Assembly: GCF_014200505.1 (NCBI RefSeq)
Contig: NZ_JACHBX010000003.1
Location: forward strand, 248,001 to 312,000
Length of the DNA: 64,000 nt
Source of the DNA: Massilia aurea
Lineage (GTDB): Bacteria; Pseudomonadota; Gammaproteobacteria; Burkholderiales; Burkholderiaceae_D
Reading direction: 5' to 3'
In this document: piece by piece, positions 1 to 9,135 of the stretch
How positions within the stretch are numbered: the stretch's first letter is position 1
Layout: each line of letters begins with the position of its first letter
Made by a program: the position numbers and the translations under genes
The notes under the pieces: model-generated
Database searches by the model: none
What the model was told of the DNA's origin: nothing
The model's input: only the letters and a program-made list of their open reading frames with translations

Positions 1-1034
1 TCACCCATCGACATCTTGCGCAGGCGGCCCACCGGGATGGTCAGCCCGCCCGTGACGGCGGCCGGCGACAGGTCGCGCATCGATGCTTCGCGGTTGTTCG
101 GCACAACCTTCGTCCACGCGTTGTGCGAGGCGATGATGTCGCTGATCTCGTCCAGCGGCACGTCCTTCGTCAGCTTGATCGTCAGCGCCTGCGAGTGACA
201 GCGCATCGCGCCGATGCGCACGCACAGGCCATCGACGGGAATGGGCTTGGCGTCGAAGCCCGCACCGCGACCGAGGATCTTGTTGGTCTCGGCGCCGGCC
301 TTCCACTCTTCTTTCGACTGGCCGTTGCCCAGGTCCTTGTCGATCCACGGGATCAGGTTGCCGGCCAGCGGCACGCCGAACTGCTTCGTTTCGTCAGCCG
401 ACAAACCATGCTGCGTGGCCAGCACGGTGCGATCGATTTCGAGGATCGCCGATGCCGGGTTGTCCAGCAGCGGCTTGATTGCGCTGTTGATCGTGCCGAA
501 CTGGGTGAGCAGTTCGCGCATGTGCTGCGCACCGCCGCCCGAAGCCGCCTGGTAGGTCATCGACGTCATCCACTCGACCAGGCCTGCCTCGAACAGGCCG
601 CCCAGGCCGATCAGCATGCACGACACGGTGCAGTTGCCGCCGATGTAGTTCTTCACGCCGCGCGACAGCGCGGCGTCGATCACGGCGCGGTTGACCGGAT
701 CGAGCACAATGACCGCGTCGTCGTTCATGCGCAGCGTGGACGCAGCGTCGATCCAGTAGCCGTTCCAGCCGGCCGCGCGCAGTTGCGGGAACACCTCGCT
801 CGTGTAGTCGCCGCCCTGGCAGGAAATGATGATCTCGCATTTGGAGAGCTCGGCGATGTCGCTCGCGCTCTTCAGGGTGGTTTCATTCTTCGCCATCGCC
901 GGCGCGGCGCCGCCCGGATTCGACGTCGTGAAGAACACGGGCTCGATGTGGTCGAAATCGCCCTCTTCCTGCATGCGCTGCATCAGGACCGAGCCAACCA
1001 TGCCGCGCCAACCTACCAGACCAACTAATTTCAT
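1..1034 (-). CDS. asd: Aspartate-semialdehyde dehydrogenase, 3' end cut by window edge
   Basis: The enzyme reduces L-aspartyl-4-phosphate to aspartate semialdehyde with NADPH, the branch point to lysine/DAP, threonine and methionine, in the cytosol. The visible product begins [16 protein letters not shown], a Rossmann dinucleotide-binding start, and carries the active-site cysteine in [15 protein letters not shown]. About 344 residues are visible. The family is about 370 residues, so only a short C-terminal piece lies outside the window. The start ATG is preceded by a purine-rich GAAAGAAG. It lies 26 bp downstream of leuB on the same strand and is probably the last visible gene of the leu operon, an arrangement common in Burkholderiales. 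Its DAP branch links it to dapA at 54 kb. Confidence 0.95.
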   Translation of the reverse strand, partial: MKLVGLVGWRGMVGSVLMQRMQEEGDFDHIEPVFFTTSNPGGAAPAMAKNETTLKSASDIAELSKCEIIISCQGGDYTSEVFPQLRAAGWNGYWIDAASTLRMNDDAVIVLDPVNRAVIDAALSRGVKNYIGGNCTVSCMLIGLGGLFEAGLVEWMTSMTYQAASGGGAQHMRELLTQFGTINSAIKPLLDNPASAILEIDRTVLATQHGLSADETKQFGVPLAGNLIPWIDKDLGNGQSKEEWKAGAETNKILGRGAGFDAKPIPVDGLCVRIGAMRCHSQALTIKLTKDVPLDEISDIIASHNAWTKVVPNNREASMRDLSPAAVTGGLTIPVGRLRKMSMG

Positions 1035-1060
1035 CGTCTTCTTTCAGTGTGATTACAGTG

Positions 1061-2131
1061 TTATCCGAGCGCCGCGACGACCGCGTTGCCCATCTCTTCG
1101 GTGCCCACGCGGGTGGACCCTGCTTCGTGAATATCTGGTGTACGCAGACCCTGTGCCAGCACGCGTTTGACGGCGTTGTCGATGCGGTCGGCTTGCTCCG
1201 TCAGGCCAAAGGTAAAGCGCAGCATCATCGCAGCCGAAAGGATCGTCGCCAGCGGATTGGCCACGCCCTGCCCCGCGATGTCCGGCGCCGAACCGTGCGA
1301 TGGCTCGTACAGGCCCTTGTTGTTCGCATCGAGCGAGGCCGATGGCAGCATGCCGATCGAACCGGTCAGCATCGCGGCGGCGTCCGACAGGATATCGCCG
1401 AACATGTTGCCGGTCACGAGCACATCGAATTTTTTCGGCGCCCGCACCAGTTGCATGGCGGCGTTATCGACGTACATGTGATCGAGTTCGACGCCGGCGT
1501 ATTCCTTGTGCACGTCGGTGACGATATCGCGCCAGAACTGGCCCGTTTCGAGCACATTGGCCTTGTCGACGCTGGTCACGCGCTTGTCGCGTTTCAGCGC
1601 GGCCTGGAATGCCACGTGCGCGATGCGGCGGATTTCGCCTTCGGCGTAGCGCATCGTGTCGAAGCCTTCGCGCTGGCCCTTGAACGGGCCGTCCGGGCAT
1701 TCGCGCACGCCGCGCGGCTTGCCGAAGTAGATGTCGCCCGTCAGTTCTCGAATGATCAGGATATCCAGGCCCGACACGACTTCGGGCTTGAGGGTCGAGG
1801 CGCCGGCCAGCTCCGGGTACAGAATCGCCGGACGCAAATTGGCGAACAGGCCAAGTTCGCGGCGCAGGCCAAGAATCGCCTGCTCCGGGCGCAGCGCACG
1901 CTCGAGCCCATCGTATTTATAATCGCCCACGGCGCCGAACAGCACCGCGTCGGCATCCTTGGCCAGCTTGAGCGTGCTGTCGGGCAGCGGGTGGCCGTGC
2001 GCGGCGTAGCCCGCGCCGCCCACTTCTGCGGTGTCCATCTCGAAGCGCTCACCGAGCGCGTTCAAAACCTTGACCGCCTGGGCGGTGATCTCCGGGCCGA
2101 TGCCGTCACCCGGCAGGATCGCAATCTTCAT
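1061..2131 (-). CDS. leuB: 3-isopropylmalate dehydrogenase
   Basis: LeuB oxidises and decarboxylates (2R,3S)-3-isopropylmalate to 2-oxoisocaproate with NAD+, the third step of leucine synthesis. The 356-aa product has the usual length and starts [15 protein letters not shown], the family signature. Later it carries the substrate/metal segment [13 protein letters not shown] and the strongly conserved [19 protein letters not shown] with the metal-binding aspartates, then the [12 protein letters not shown] nucleotide-binding loop. The start has a purine-rich GAAAGACGAGC ribosome site. It lies between leuD (54 bp upstream) and asd (26 bp downstream) and all read in the same direction, so one transcript is likely. 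Confidence 0.97.
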   Translation of the reverse strand: MKIAILPGDGIGPEITAQAVKVLNALGERFEMDTAEVGGAGYAAHGHPLPDSTLKLAKDADAVLFGAVGDYKYDGLERALRPEQAILGLRRELGLFANLRPAILYPELAGASTLKPEVVSGLDILIIRELTGDIYFGKPRGVRECPDGPFKGQREGFDTMRYAEGEIRRIAHVAFQAALKRDKRVTSVDKANVLETGQFWRDIVTDVHKEYAGVELDHMYVDNAAMQLVRAPKKFDVLVTGNMFGDILSDAAAMLTGSIGMLPSASLDANNKGLYEPSHGSAPDIAGQGVANPLATILSAAMMLRFTFGLTEQADRIDNAVKRVLAQGLRTPDIHEAGSTRVGTEEMGNAVVAALG

Positions 2132-2185
2132 GCTCGTCTTTCTTTTCTTGGTTTCTGGTCTTGGTTTCTTGCCTTGGCGCTGCGA

Positions 2186-2833
2186 TCAGATCGCGTTGGC
2201 CAGCCACGGCTGGGCCGCGATATGGCGTTGTTCGAAGGCGCGGATCTCGTCCGCATGGCGCAGCGTCAGGCCGATATCGTCCAGGCCATTCAACAGGCAG
2301 TACTTGCGGAAGTCGTCGATGGCAAAGCCGAACGACAGGCTGCCGTCATGCGTGCCGATGCGCTGCTGTTCGAGGTCGATCGTCAGCTGGAACCCCGGCT
2401 GACGCTCGACCGCCTGGAACAGCGCCTCGACTTCGTCTTCGGTCAACGCGATGGGCAAGAGGCCGATCTTGAAGCAGTTGTTGAAGAAGATGTCGGCAAA
2501 ACTCGGCGCGACGACGGCGCGAAAACCGAACTGCTGCAGCGCCCACGGCGCGTGCTCGCGCGACGAGCCGCAGCCGAAGTTCTTGCGCGTCAGGAGGATC
2601 GACGCGCCCGCAAACTGCGGCTGGTTCAGCACGAAGTCCGGATTGAGCGGCCGCGCGCTGTTGTCCTGACCCGGTTCGCCGTGATCCAGATAACGCCATT
2701 CGTCGAACAAGTTGGGGCCGAAGCCGGTGCGCCGGATCGATTTGAGGAACTGCTTCGGGATGATGGCGTCGGTGTCGACGTTGGCGCGGTCGAGCGGCGC
2801 CACCAGGCCTTCGTGTACGGTGAACTTATCCAT
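2186..2833 (-). CDS. leuD: 3-isopropylmalate dehydratase small subunit
   Basis: LeuD is the swivel-domain subunit of isopropylmalate isomerase. With LeuC it interconverts 2- and 3-isopropylmalate through an aconitase-type mechanism. The 215-aa product starts [20 protein letters not shown] and contains the typical [12 protein letters not shown] and the [15 protein letters not shown] loop, in which Ser-Ser-Arg-Glu-His is the conserved aconitase-swivel substrate-binding segment. Length is normal for the proteobacterial family. It is separated from leuC by a small lipoprotein gene, yet all four genes read the same way with short gaps, so co-transcription is expected. Confidence 0.97.
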   Translation of the reverse strand: MDKFTVHEGLVAPLDRANVDTDAIIPKQFLKSIRRTGFGPNLFDEWRYLDHGEPGQDNSARPLNPDFVLNQPQFAGASILLTRKNFGCGSSREHAPWALQQFGFRAVVAPSFADIFFNNCFKIGLLPIALTEDEVEALFQAVERQPGFQLTIDLEQQRIGTHDGSLSFGFAIDDFRKYCLLNGLDDIGLTLRHADEIRAFEQRHIAAQPWLANAI

Positions 2834-2843
2834 CTTGTTGGCC

Positions 2844-2966
2844 TTATTTGCCGCCGGCGCCGGTCACGACCTGGCCGACTTTCGAGACATCGCGGCCGAT
2901 GCCCGACACGGTGTTGCAGCCGGCCAGCAGGATGGCGACGAGGGAGAGTGCGAGAGCTTTTTTCAT
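2844..2966 (-). CDS. Entericidin-like small lipoprotein (40 aa)
   Basis: This ORF encodes 40 residues: [17 protein letters not shown], then a short tail [23 protein letters not shown]. The first 16 residues form a lipoprotein signal ending in the lipobox LAGC, so the mature product would be a lipid-anchored peptide of about 24 residues. The '[14 protein letters not shown]' pattern is that of the EcnA/EcnB entericidin family. In E. coli EcnA and EcnB form an antidote/toxin pair affecting cell lysis in stationary phase; function here is not established. Only one such gene is present, so it is not a pair. It sits between leuC and leuD in the leu operon, ten bases before leuD, an order I recall from other Burkholderiales. 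Confidence 0.85.
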   Translation of the reverse strand: MKKALALSLVAILLAGCNTVSGIGRDVSKVGQVVTGAGGK

Positions 2967-3020
2967 GATGTCCTGAACGAGAAAATGATCGTGGAATTGA
3001 TCGCAATACGCCTTAACGCA

Positions 3021-4421
3021 TCAGAGCGCGCGTACGTCGACAAAGTGCCCCGCAATCCCTGCGGCGGCGGCCATGGCCGGCGACACCAGGTGCGTGCGGC
3101 CGCCCTGGCCCTGACGGCCTTCGAAGTTGCGGTTCGACGTCGACGCGCAGCGCTCGCCCGGCTCCAGGCGGTCGGCGTTCATCGCCAGGCACATCGAGCA
3201 ACCCGGCTCGCGCCATTCGAAACCGGCGGCCAGAAAGATCTGGTCGAGGCCTTCGCGCTCGGCCTGTTCCTTGACCAGGCCCGACCCCGGCACGACCATC
3301 GCCAGCTTGACGTTGGGCGCGCGCTGGCGGCCGCGCACGACATCGGCGGCGGCGCGCAGATCTTCGATGCGCGAGTTGGTGCACGAGCCGATGAACACCT
3401 TGTCGATCGCCACTTCGTCGATCGGCGTGCCCGCCGCAAGATCCATATAGACCAGCGCTTTTTCGATGGCGCCGCGGCGTACCGGATCGTGTTCGTCGAG
3501 CGGGTTCGGCACGCGGCCATCGATCGCAATCACCATCTCGGGCGATGTGCCCCAGGTGACTTGCGGCTGGATGTCGTGCGCATCGAGTTCGACGACCGTG
3601 TCAAACACGGCGCCGTCGTCGCTGTGCAGCGTGCGCCAGTAGGCCACGGCTTGCTCCCACTGATCGGCCGTGGGCGACAGCGGCCGGTTTTTGACGTAGG
3701 CGATCGTGGTGTCGTCAACTGCCACCATGCCCGCGCGCGCGCCCGCTTCGATCGCCATATTACAGACCGTCATGCGGCCTTCCATCGACAGCGCGCGGAT
3801 CGTCGAACCACCGAACTCAATGGCGTAGCCGGTACCGCCGGCCGTGCCGATGCGGCCAATCACGGCCAGCACGATGTCCTTGGCCGTCACGCCCGGGCGC
3901 AGGGCGCCCTCGACCTTGACGAGCATCGCTTTGGATTTCTTGGCCAGCAGCGTTTGCGTGGCCAGCACGTGCTCGACTTCCGACGTGCCGATGCCGTGCG
4001 CCAGACAGCCGAATGCGCCGTGGGTCGAGGTGTGCGAATCACCGCAAACGACCGTCATGCCGGGCAGCGTGGCGCCCTGCTCCGGCCCGATCACGTGCAC
4101 GATGCCCTGACGCCGGTCGTTCATGTTGAAGTACGTGAGGCCGAACGCCTTGGTATTGGCGTCGAGCGTTTCGACCTGCAGGCGCGAGGTGGGGTCGGCG
4201 ATGCCCTGGGCGCGATCGGTGGTCGGCACGTTATGGTCGGCCACGGCCAGCGTGCTCGATGTGCGCCATAGTCCGCGGCCCGCATCGCGCAAGCCATCGA
4301 AGGCCTGCGGGCTGGTCACTTCGTGTACCAGGTGCCGGTCGATATACAGGACGGTGGTGCCATCGGCGTCGGCACGCACGACATGGGAATCCCAGAGTTT
4401 GTCGTAGAGCGTTTTTTGCAT
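3021..4421 (-). CDS. leuC: 3-isopropylmalate dehydratase large subunit
   Basis: LeuC is the catalytic, [4Fe-4S]-containing subunit of isopropylmalate isomerase and pairs with LeuD. The 466-aa product has the three iron-sulfur cysteines in the expected places: one in [13 protein letters not shown] and two in GCSMCLAMN near the C terminus. The typical [17 protein letters not shown] stretch is also present. It begins [15 protein letters not shown], the standard family start. It is the first gene of the leuC–entericidin–leuD–leuB–asd run, so the operon promoter should lie in the roughly 200 bp upstream, where an AT-rich segment and a small palindrome are found. Confidence 0.97.
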   Translation of the reverse strand: MQKTLYDKLWDSHVVRADADGTTVLYIDRHLVHEVTSPQAFDGLRDAGRGLWRTSSTLAVADHNVPTTDRAQGIADPTSRLQVETLDANTKAFGLTYFNMNDRRQGIVHVIGPEQGATLPGMTVVCGDSHTSTHGAFGCLAHGIGTSEVEHVLATQTLLAKKSKAMLVKVEGALRPGVTAKDIVLAVIGRIGTAGGTGYAIEFGGSTIRALSMEGRMTVCNMAIEAGARAGMVAVDDTTIAYVKNRPLSPTADQWEQAVAYWRTLHSDDGAVFDTVVELDAHDIQPQVTWGTSPEMVIAIDGRVPNPLDEHDPVRRGAIEKALVYMDLAAGTPIDEVAIDKVFIGSCTNSRIEDLRAAADVVRGRQRAPNVKLAMVVPGSGLVKEQAEREGLDQIFLAAGFEWREPGCSMCLAMNADRLEPGERCASTSNRNFEGRQGQGGRTHLVSPAMAAAAGIAGHFVDVRAL

Positions 4422-4523
4422 GGTCAGTCCATTGATGCGGTGTGAGGGCGCACAGGGGGTGCGCGCGGTCGCCGGGACAGGGTGCCCGGCAGCCGGGTTT
4501 TCGATTATGCCATAGTTGTGCTG

Positions 4524-4533
4524 TGGTGCACCA
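4524..4533. promoter_or_regulatory. Palindrome TGGTGCACCA upstream of leuC
   Basis: A perfect 10-bp palindrome lies about 100 bp before the leuC start in the otherwise AT-richer leu promoter region. On the minus strand it is followed after about 15 bp by GGCATAAT, which could act as a -10 element. LysR-type or other repressor binding is possible, but the sequence alone does not identify a regulator. Confidence 0.3.
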
Positions 4534-4616
4534 TGCCGGGGCAGCGCATGTTTATGCCAAGGACCATAACATGTGGCAAATTAAGTTTGCAAGGGGTTTG
4601 CCATGCACAAATAAAA

Positions 4617-4644
4617 AAAGCCCGGATCAGTGACCCGGGCTTTT
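4617..4644. terminator. Intrinsic terminator downstream of cheA
   Basis: A 9-bp perfect stem AAAGCCCGG/CCGGGCTTT with a 9-nt loop is followed on the minus strand by a run of seven T. It lies about 50 bp past the cheA stop and separates the cheZ–cheA transcript from the leu operon. The plus-strand side has a shorter T run. Confidence 0.8.
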
Positions 4645-4691
4645 CTCTGCGCTTTTGCCGCCGCGTGGCGGTGGCGCTGCGTGATGCGACC

Positions 4692-6614
4692 TTATGCTGC
4701 CAGACGCACGCTGCTGCGGCAGCCATCCATCAGGAACGACAGGCCCACGACCAGCACCAGCTCACCCTCGGCCGAACGCGCCGTGCCGGTGATGCCTTCG
4801 ACCGACAGTGCGGTCATCGGCTTGATGACCAAGTCGGCCGTGCCATCGACCGCTTCCATCGCCAGGATGTACGGTTGTGGTGCATTGATGACGATGCCGA
4901 CCTTTTCGGAACCGGCCTCGTAGCCCAGCGCCAGCGCCAGCGAGCGCACCGGCAGCGGACGGCCCTGGTCTTTCAGCACCGGGGCGCCGCCGACACAGGC
5001 GAATTCGTCCGGCAGTTCGACGACGCGCTCGACGACCGCCATCGGCAGCGCCAGTTGCGCGCCCGACGTCGACACCAGCATCGTCGGCACGATCGACAGT
5101 TCGATCGGCAGGCGGATTGCGAAGCGCGTGCCCTTGCCCATCTGCGATTCGATGCGGATGGCGCCGCGGTTCTTCTCCACCGCCGTCTTGACCACGTCCA
5201 TGCCCACACCGCGGCCCGAGACCGAGGAAGCGACTTCCTTGGTCGAAAAGCCCGGCAGGAACACCAGCTGATACGCGTCTTCGTCGCTCTGCGCGCCGTT
5301 CTCGCCGATCAGGCCCTTGTCCATGGCGATCTTGCGCAGGCGGCTCGGATCCATGCCCTTGCCATCGTCCTGCAGCACGATCATGACGCTGTTGGCTTCC
5401 TGCCAGGCTTTCAGCAGGATGAAGGCCTTGGCCGGCTTGCCATTGGCGACCCGGTCGGCAGGCGATTCGACACCATGGTCCAGCGCGTTGCGCAGCATGT
5501 GCACGAGCGGATCGTACAGGCTGTCCACGACGACACGATCGACTTCGGTCTCGGCGCCTTCGATGGTCAGTTCGACGTCCTTGCCCAGGTCTTTCGCCAG
5601 CTCGCGCACGAGGCGCGGGAATTTCTGGAACAGGCGGCCCACCGGCTGCATGCGGGTGGCCAGCGTGGCGCGCTGCAGTTCGGCCGAATAGCGCGACGCG
5701 CGTTCCAGCGTTTCGGCCAGCGTGGCGATCAGCGTCGCAGCCTGGCCTTCGAACTTGAATTGCTGCAGACGTTCGAGCAGCACGGCAGCCTGGTTCGCGG
5801 CCTGGACCGATTCGCCCGCCACTTCGAGCAGCGCGTCGAGCTTGACCGCATCGATGCGGATGCTTTCGTCCTTGGCCGGCGCATTGGCGACCGGCTTGGC
5901 GTCGTTGCGGCGTTCGGTGCCGTCCCAGCCTTTGCCACCGGGTGCGGGGGTCGTCGTGGTGGCGACTGCCGTCGACGGGGTAGCGGCGGCGGGTGCGGCT
6001 TGCGCAGCGGCTGGCGCTGGCGCTGGCGTCGATGTGCTGACGGCAGCCGCAGCAACGGCTGGTGCGCCGGCGATGGCGCTGGCAGCCGGAACCACGGTGT
6101 TGTACATGCCAACCCAGTCCAGACCATCGTCGCCAACGACCGGTGCGACGGCTACAGCAACCGGCGCGGCTGCGGCTGCGACGGGCGCTGCTACCACCGG
6201 CGCAGCGACTGGCGCCGGTGCGCTGTTGCCCTTGCCTTCGATCGCGTCCATCAGGATGCGTTCGAGGTCGGCCGGCATCTGGGCCAGGCCTTCCGGCGGC
6301 GTGCCGTTGTTCAGGTCACCCAGCTGGTCGGCCACGAAGCCCGATGCCTGCAGCGCTGCTTCGATCGCGATCGGCGTGACCGGCGCGGCGCCGGTGCGCA
6401 GCGCGTCGAACAGGTTCTCGGTCAGGTGGCAGGCCGCGACCAGCGCGGGCAGGCCCATGAAGCCGGCGCCGCCCTTGATCGTGTGGAACGACCGGAACAC
6501 CGCGTTCAGGGTTTCCTTGTTGTCGGGATCGCGTTCGAGGCGCAGCAGGTGCTCTTCGACGTTGACCGCCAGATCCATCGCCTCGACGACGAAATCCTTC
6601 AGCATATCGTCCAT
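4692..6614 (-). CDS. cheA: Chemotaxis-type histidine kinase CheA (compact form)
   Basis: CheA autophosphorylates and passes phosphate to CheY-like regulators in chemosensory arrays. The 640-aa product has an N-terminal HPt domain with the phosphorylated histidine at His44 (RSFHTIKGGAGFMG). A long Ala/Pro/Val linker of low complexity follows (about 120–240), then the dimerisation helices (about 250–310), a complete ATPase domain (N box MLRNALDHG, G1 DDGKGMD, F box FLPGFSTKE, G2 SGRGVGMDVV) and a C-terminal CheW-like domain. No recognisable CheY-binding P2 domain sits in the linker. Its ATG shares one base with the cheZ stop. There is no cheW, cheY or chemoreceptor gene beside it, so this is an isolated kinase–phosphatase pair. 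Confidence 0.93.
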   Translation of the reverse strand: MDDMLKDFVVEAMDLAVNVEEHLLRLERDPDNKETLNAVFRSFHTIKGGAGFMGLPALVAACHLTENLFDALRTGAAPVTPIAIEAALQASGFVADQLGDLNNGTPPEGLAQMPADLERILMDAIEGKGNSAPAPVAAPVVAAPVAAAAAPVAVAVAPVVGDDGLDWVGMYNTVVPAASAIAGAPAVAAAAVSTSTPAPAPAAAQAAPAAATPSTAVATTTTPAPGGKGWDGTERRNDAKPVANAPAKDESIRIDAVKLDALLEVAGESVQAANQAAVLLERLQQFKFEGQAATLIATLAETLERASRYSAELQRATLATRMQPVGRLFQKFPRLVRELAKDLGKDVELTIEGAETEVDRVVVDSLYDPLVHMLRNALDHGVESPADRVANGKPAKAFILLKAWQEANSVMIVLQDDGKGMDPSRLRKIAMDKGLIGENGAQSDEDAYQLVFLPGFSTKEVASSVSGRGVGMDVVKTAVEKNRGAIRIESQMGKGTRFAIRLPIELSIVPTMLVSTSGAQLALPMAVVERVVELPDEFACVGGAPVLKDQGRPLPVRSLALALGYEAGSEKVGIVINAPQPYILAMEAVDGTADLVIKPMTALSVEGITGTARSAEGELVLVVGLSFLMDGCRSSVRLAA

Positions 6615-7498
6615 TAGAATCCCAGATCGGCAAGAAGATCGTCAACGTTGTCCTGGTTCAGCGCCGCTTGCGGCACTGACGGGCCTTGCATCAGTGGTTC
6701 CGGTACTGCCTGCTTCTGCGCCAGCTTTTCCTTGAGGTCAGGCGGTGCGTTGTCGCGCAGCAGCTGGGCCAGCTCGCCCTCGACGGCCTGCGTGATCTTG
6801 ACCACTTTCTTGATCAGCTGGCCGGTGATGTCCTGGAAGTCCTGGGCCATCATGATTTCGAGCAGGCGCGCTTTTTCGGCTTCGGTGGCGGCCGTCACGC
6901 TGGTGGCGAACTGGCGCGAATCGCCGGCCAGTGCCTTGAATTCGTCCAGGCTCAACTTGCCGTCGAACAGGTCGCCCCAGCGCAGTTCCATGTCCTTCGA
7001 CTGCTTTGACAGCACGTCCTGGGCCGGCATGCCTTCGTCGAGCGTGTTCAGGACCTTGTTGGCGGCCTGTTCGGTCAGCGTGGCGACGTACTCGAGGCGA
7101 TCCTGGGCATCGACGATCTGCGACGAGGCTTCATTGAGCGCCTTGTCGTAGCCCAGTTCGCGCAGCGAGTCATGCAGCAGACGCACGATGCCGCCGAGGC
7201 GCTCGAACATGCCACCGTTTTCGCTGCCCTCGTCGCCGGCAGCGGCGCTTGCCGGCGCTGCTGCTACTGCTGCTGCTGCTGGTGCAGCCGGTGCGGCGGC
7301 CGCAGCGGGGGCCGATGTGGCGGTAGCGGACACCTGGTCGAACAGCGAGTCGAGGTCGTCTTCGTCGTTGCTGGCAGCGGCTGCCGGGGCAGGCGCTGCG
7401 GCCACGGGGGCCGCGGAAGCAGGACTTGGCGAAGCGCTGGTGCGCTGCGCCGCCACTTCCTCGAATAGTGCGTCGAAATCGTCAGCGGCGTTGGTCAT
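6614..7498 (-). CDS. cheZ: CheZ-type protein phosphatase
   Basis: CheZ dephosphorylates CheY-P. The chosen ATG gives 294 residues starting MTNAADDFDALFEEVAAQR, with a good GGAG ribosome site upstream. An upstream in-frame extension of 111 codons has no ribosome site and poor coding character. The first 120 or so residues are low-complexity Ala/Pro with acidic DDLDSLFDQ pieces. The rest is the helical CheZ core, with the catalytic segment MMAQDFQDITGQLIKKVV containing the conserved Asp/Gln pair. The C terminus DNVDDLLADLGF is the CheY-binding tail. It is longer than E. coli CheZ (214 aa) because of the N-terminal extension. It is the first gene of a two-gene operon with cheA. Confidence 0.92.
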   Translation of the reverse strand: MTNAADDFDALFEEVAAQRTSASPSPASAAPVAAAPAPAAAASNDEDDLDSLFDQVSATATSAPAAAAAPAAPAAAAVAAAPASAAAGDEGSENGGMFERLGGIVRLLHDSLRELGYDKALNEASSQIVDAQDRLEYVATLTEQAANKVLNTLDEGMPAQDVLSKQSKDMELRWGDLFDGKLSLDEFKALAGDSRQFATSVTAATEAEKARLLEIMMAQDFQDITGQLIKKVVKITQAVEGELAQLLRDNAPPDLKEKLAQKQAVPEPLMQGPSVPQAALNQDNVDDLLADLGF

Positions 7499-7883
7499 AA
7501 TCCCTGCTTCTCCATAATATAAATTCGCAATCAGCTCTGCAATACTGGGGGTGTTGCGTCCACCGGGCCGGTCATTTCCGCGCCCATCAGTGGGACTAGT
7601 GTTGTCTGCGAGTGTATCAGCGTGGTTGCCGTAGGTAAATCTAAGAGAAGGCAATGCAACAAAATGGACGTGAAAACTTAGTTCCGCGACAATTAAAACG
7701 TGCAATTCCTGATCGTTTTTATATGCTTGGTGTTGTATTTTGTGATCGTGCTGTTGTTTTCCGTGAGAAAGTGTCGCATCCGGACGGTGACCCGACGTTT
7801 GAGCGAACTCAACACTTTGCGTTTTCAACACTGGCCATTCGGCATATGGTTGTCAGAATGGAGATGCCCTGAGGAGAATCATC
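7499..7883. promoter_or_regulatory. Divergent promoter region cheZ / universal stress gene
   Basis: These 385 bases separate two divergent transcripts. The middle (about 7640–7770) is much more AT-rich than its surroundings and probably holds the cheZ promoter; I could not assign a sigma-28 site. On the stress-gene side there is an 8-bp direct repeat TCAACACT at 7809–7816 and 7825–7832 (16-bp period), and a strong ribosome site GAGGAGAATC before the ATG at 7884. A plus-strand ORF starting near 7700 encodes a hydrophobic stretch but runs out of frame through the stress gene, so I do not call it. Confidence 0.4.
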
Positions 7884-8348
7884 ATGTATCGAAAAATTTT
7901 GATTACAACCGACGGGTCCGCCGTCTCCCAGCACACCGCCTGCGCGGGCGTCAAGTTTGCCCAGCAACTGGGCGCCGAAGTCCTGGCCCTGTTCGTCGCG
8001 CCCGAATACCAGTACCCGGTGTACGTCGAAATCATCCCGCCCTCCTACCCCAGCGAAGAAGAATACGCCGCCCAGATGCGCCGGATGGGCGAGGAATACA
8101 TGGGCAGGATCACGCGCTCCTGCGCATCGGCCAATCTCGCGCACCGCTGCCTGACGGCGTTTTCGGATACGGCAGCGCTCAAGATCGTCGAGGTCGCCGA
8201 GCAGGAAGGCTGCGACCTGATCTTCATGGGCTCGCACGGCCGCAGCGGCTGGAACCAGTTACTGCTGGGCAGTGTTACGAACAAGGTACTGTCGCATACC
8301 GCCAAGCCGGTGCTGGTGCACCGGCTGATCGCCGAGCCGGCAGTCTGA
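7884..8348 (+). CDS. Universal stress protein, UspA family
   Basis: This is a single-domain Usp protein of 154 residues, the normal length for a cytosolic UspA-type dimer. It starts MYRKILITTDGSAVSQHTA, the family's first strand and nucleotide-binding loop. Near the C terminus it has GSHGRSGWNQLLLGSVT, the G-2X-G-9X-G(S/T) ATP-binding motif, so it is probably an ATP-binding Usp. Such proteins support survival under starvation, low oxygen or oxidative stress. A strong GAGGAG ribosome site precedes the start. The next genes on the same strand are a NarL-type regulator and a Crp/Fnr regulator, which suggests a small stress-response group. Confidence 0.92.
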   Translation: MYRKILITTDGSAVSQHTACAGVKFAQQLGAEVLALFVAPEYQYPVYVEIIPPSYPSEEEYAAQMRRMGEEYMGRITRSCASANLAHRCLTAFSDTAALKIVEVAEQEGCDLIFMGSHGRSGWNQLLLGSVTNKVLSHTAKPVLVHRLIAEPAV

Positions 8349-8490
8349 ACGAGACAAAACCGTCTGCCCTTCGCACAAAGTCATCCAGGGCAACCCGCAG
8401 TATTGATAGCAGGACTTACACCTGGAAAACGTGTTTAACTGAACAACGGTTTTCGGGGGTAGGAAACCTCTTAATGTGTGAGGAATCGAT

Positions 8491-9135
8491 ATGGTCAGAA
8501 TTGTCATCGCGGACGATCACACGATCATGCGCGAAGGTCTCAAACGTATCCTGGAGGGCGCCGAAGAAGTTGACATTGTCGGCGAGGCAACCAATGGGTT
8601 CGAAGTGCTGGCACTGGTGCGCCAGGGTGGCTTCGACCTGTTGCTGCTCGACCTGTCGATGCCCGGGCGCAGCGGCGTCGACCTGATCCGCCAGGTGCGC
8701 AGCGAGGCGCCCAAGCTGGCCATTCTCATCCTCACAATGCACGAAGAAGAACAGTACGCCGTGCGCGCGATCCGGGCCGGCGCCCAGGGCTACCTGACCA
8801 AGGAAAGCGCGGGCACGCAGTTGGTGGGTGCTATTCGCAAGGTGGCTTCCGGGCGCCCCTATATTAGTACCGAGGTCGCAGAGCAATTGGCCCTGAATAT
8901 CATGGCCCCAAGCGAGCAATTGCTCCACAAGCAGTTATCCGACCGCGAATTTGAGGTATTTTCCCATCTCGTGGGTGGGAAATCGATTACCGAGATCGCC
9001 AACGGCCTGCATCTGTCCGTGAAGACCGTAAGCACCCACAAAACCCGCATCATGCAGAAAATGGGGATGAGTTCGCTCTCGGAAATGGTGCAATACGCCG
9101 TAGCGCACCGCCTGCTCTCGCCGATGAAAGCCTGA
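8491..9135 (+). CDS. NarL/FixJ-family response regulator (orphan)
   Basis: The 214-aa product has an N-terminal receiver domain (about 1–120) with acidic pair Asp8/Asp9, phosphorylatable Asp54 in LLLLDLSMPGRSG and the conserved lysine in YLTKESAG. A C-terminal LuxR-type helix-turn-helix (about 148–210) reads LSDREFEVFSHLVGGKSITEIANGLHLS in two adjoining stretches. It is expected to bind DNA when phosphorylated. No histidine kinase lies next to it, so its partner is elsewhere. The start has a GAGGAATCG ribosome site. The promoter region contains GTAGGA at 8459–8464, the half-site that recurs downstream at 9275–9310, so autoregulation or control of the next gene is possible. Confidence 0.92.
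   Translation: MVRIVIADDHTIMREGLKRILEGAEEVDIVGEATNGFEVLALVRQGGFDLLLLDLSMPGRSGVDLIRQVRSEAPKLAILILTMHEEEQYAVRAIRAGAQGYLTKESAGTQLVGAIRKVASGRPYISTEVAEQLALNIMAPSEQLLHKQLSDREFEVFSHLVGGKSITEIANGLHLSVKTVSTHKTRIMQKMGMSSLSEMVQYAVAHRLLSPMKA

Noticed and set aside
1049..2968. 639-codon plus-strand frame over leuB and leuD
   Set aside because: Shadow of two well-conserved enzymes; the entericidin gene is also on the opposite strand.
4482..6617. 711-codon open frame antisense to cheA
   Set aside because: It mirrors cheA in a high-GC frame, its product is Arg/His/Gln-rich without domains, and it has no ribosome site.
7700..8686. Plus-strand frame starting with a hydrophobic stretch before the stress gene
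   Set aside because: Only its first 25 or so residues look membrane-like; the rest is the out-of-frame stress gene, and no ribosome site is present.
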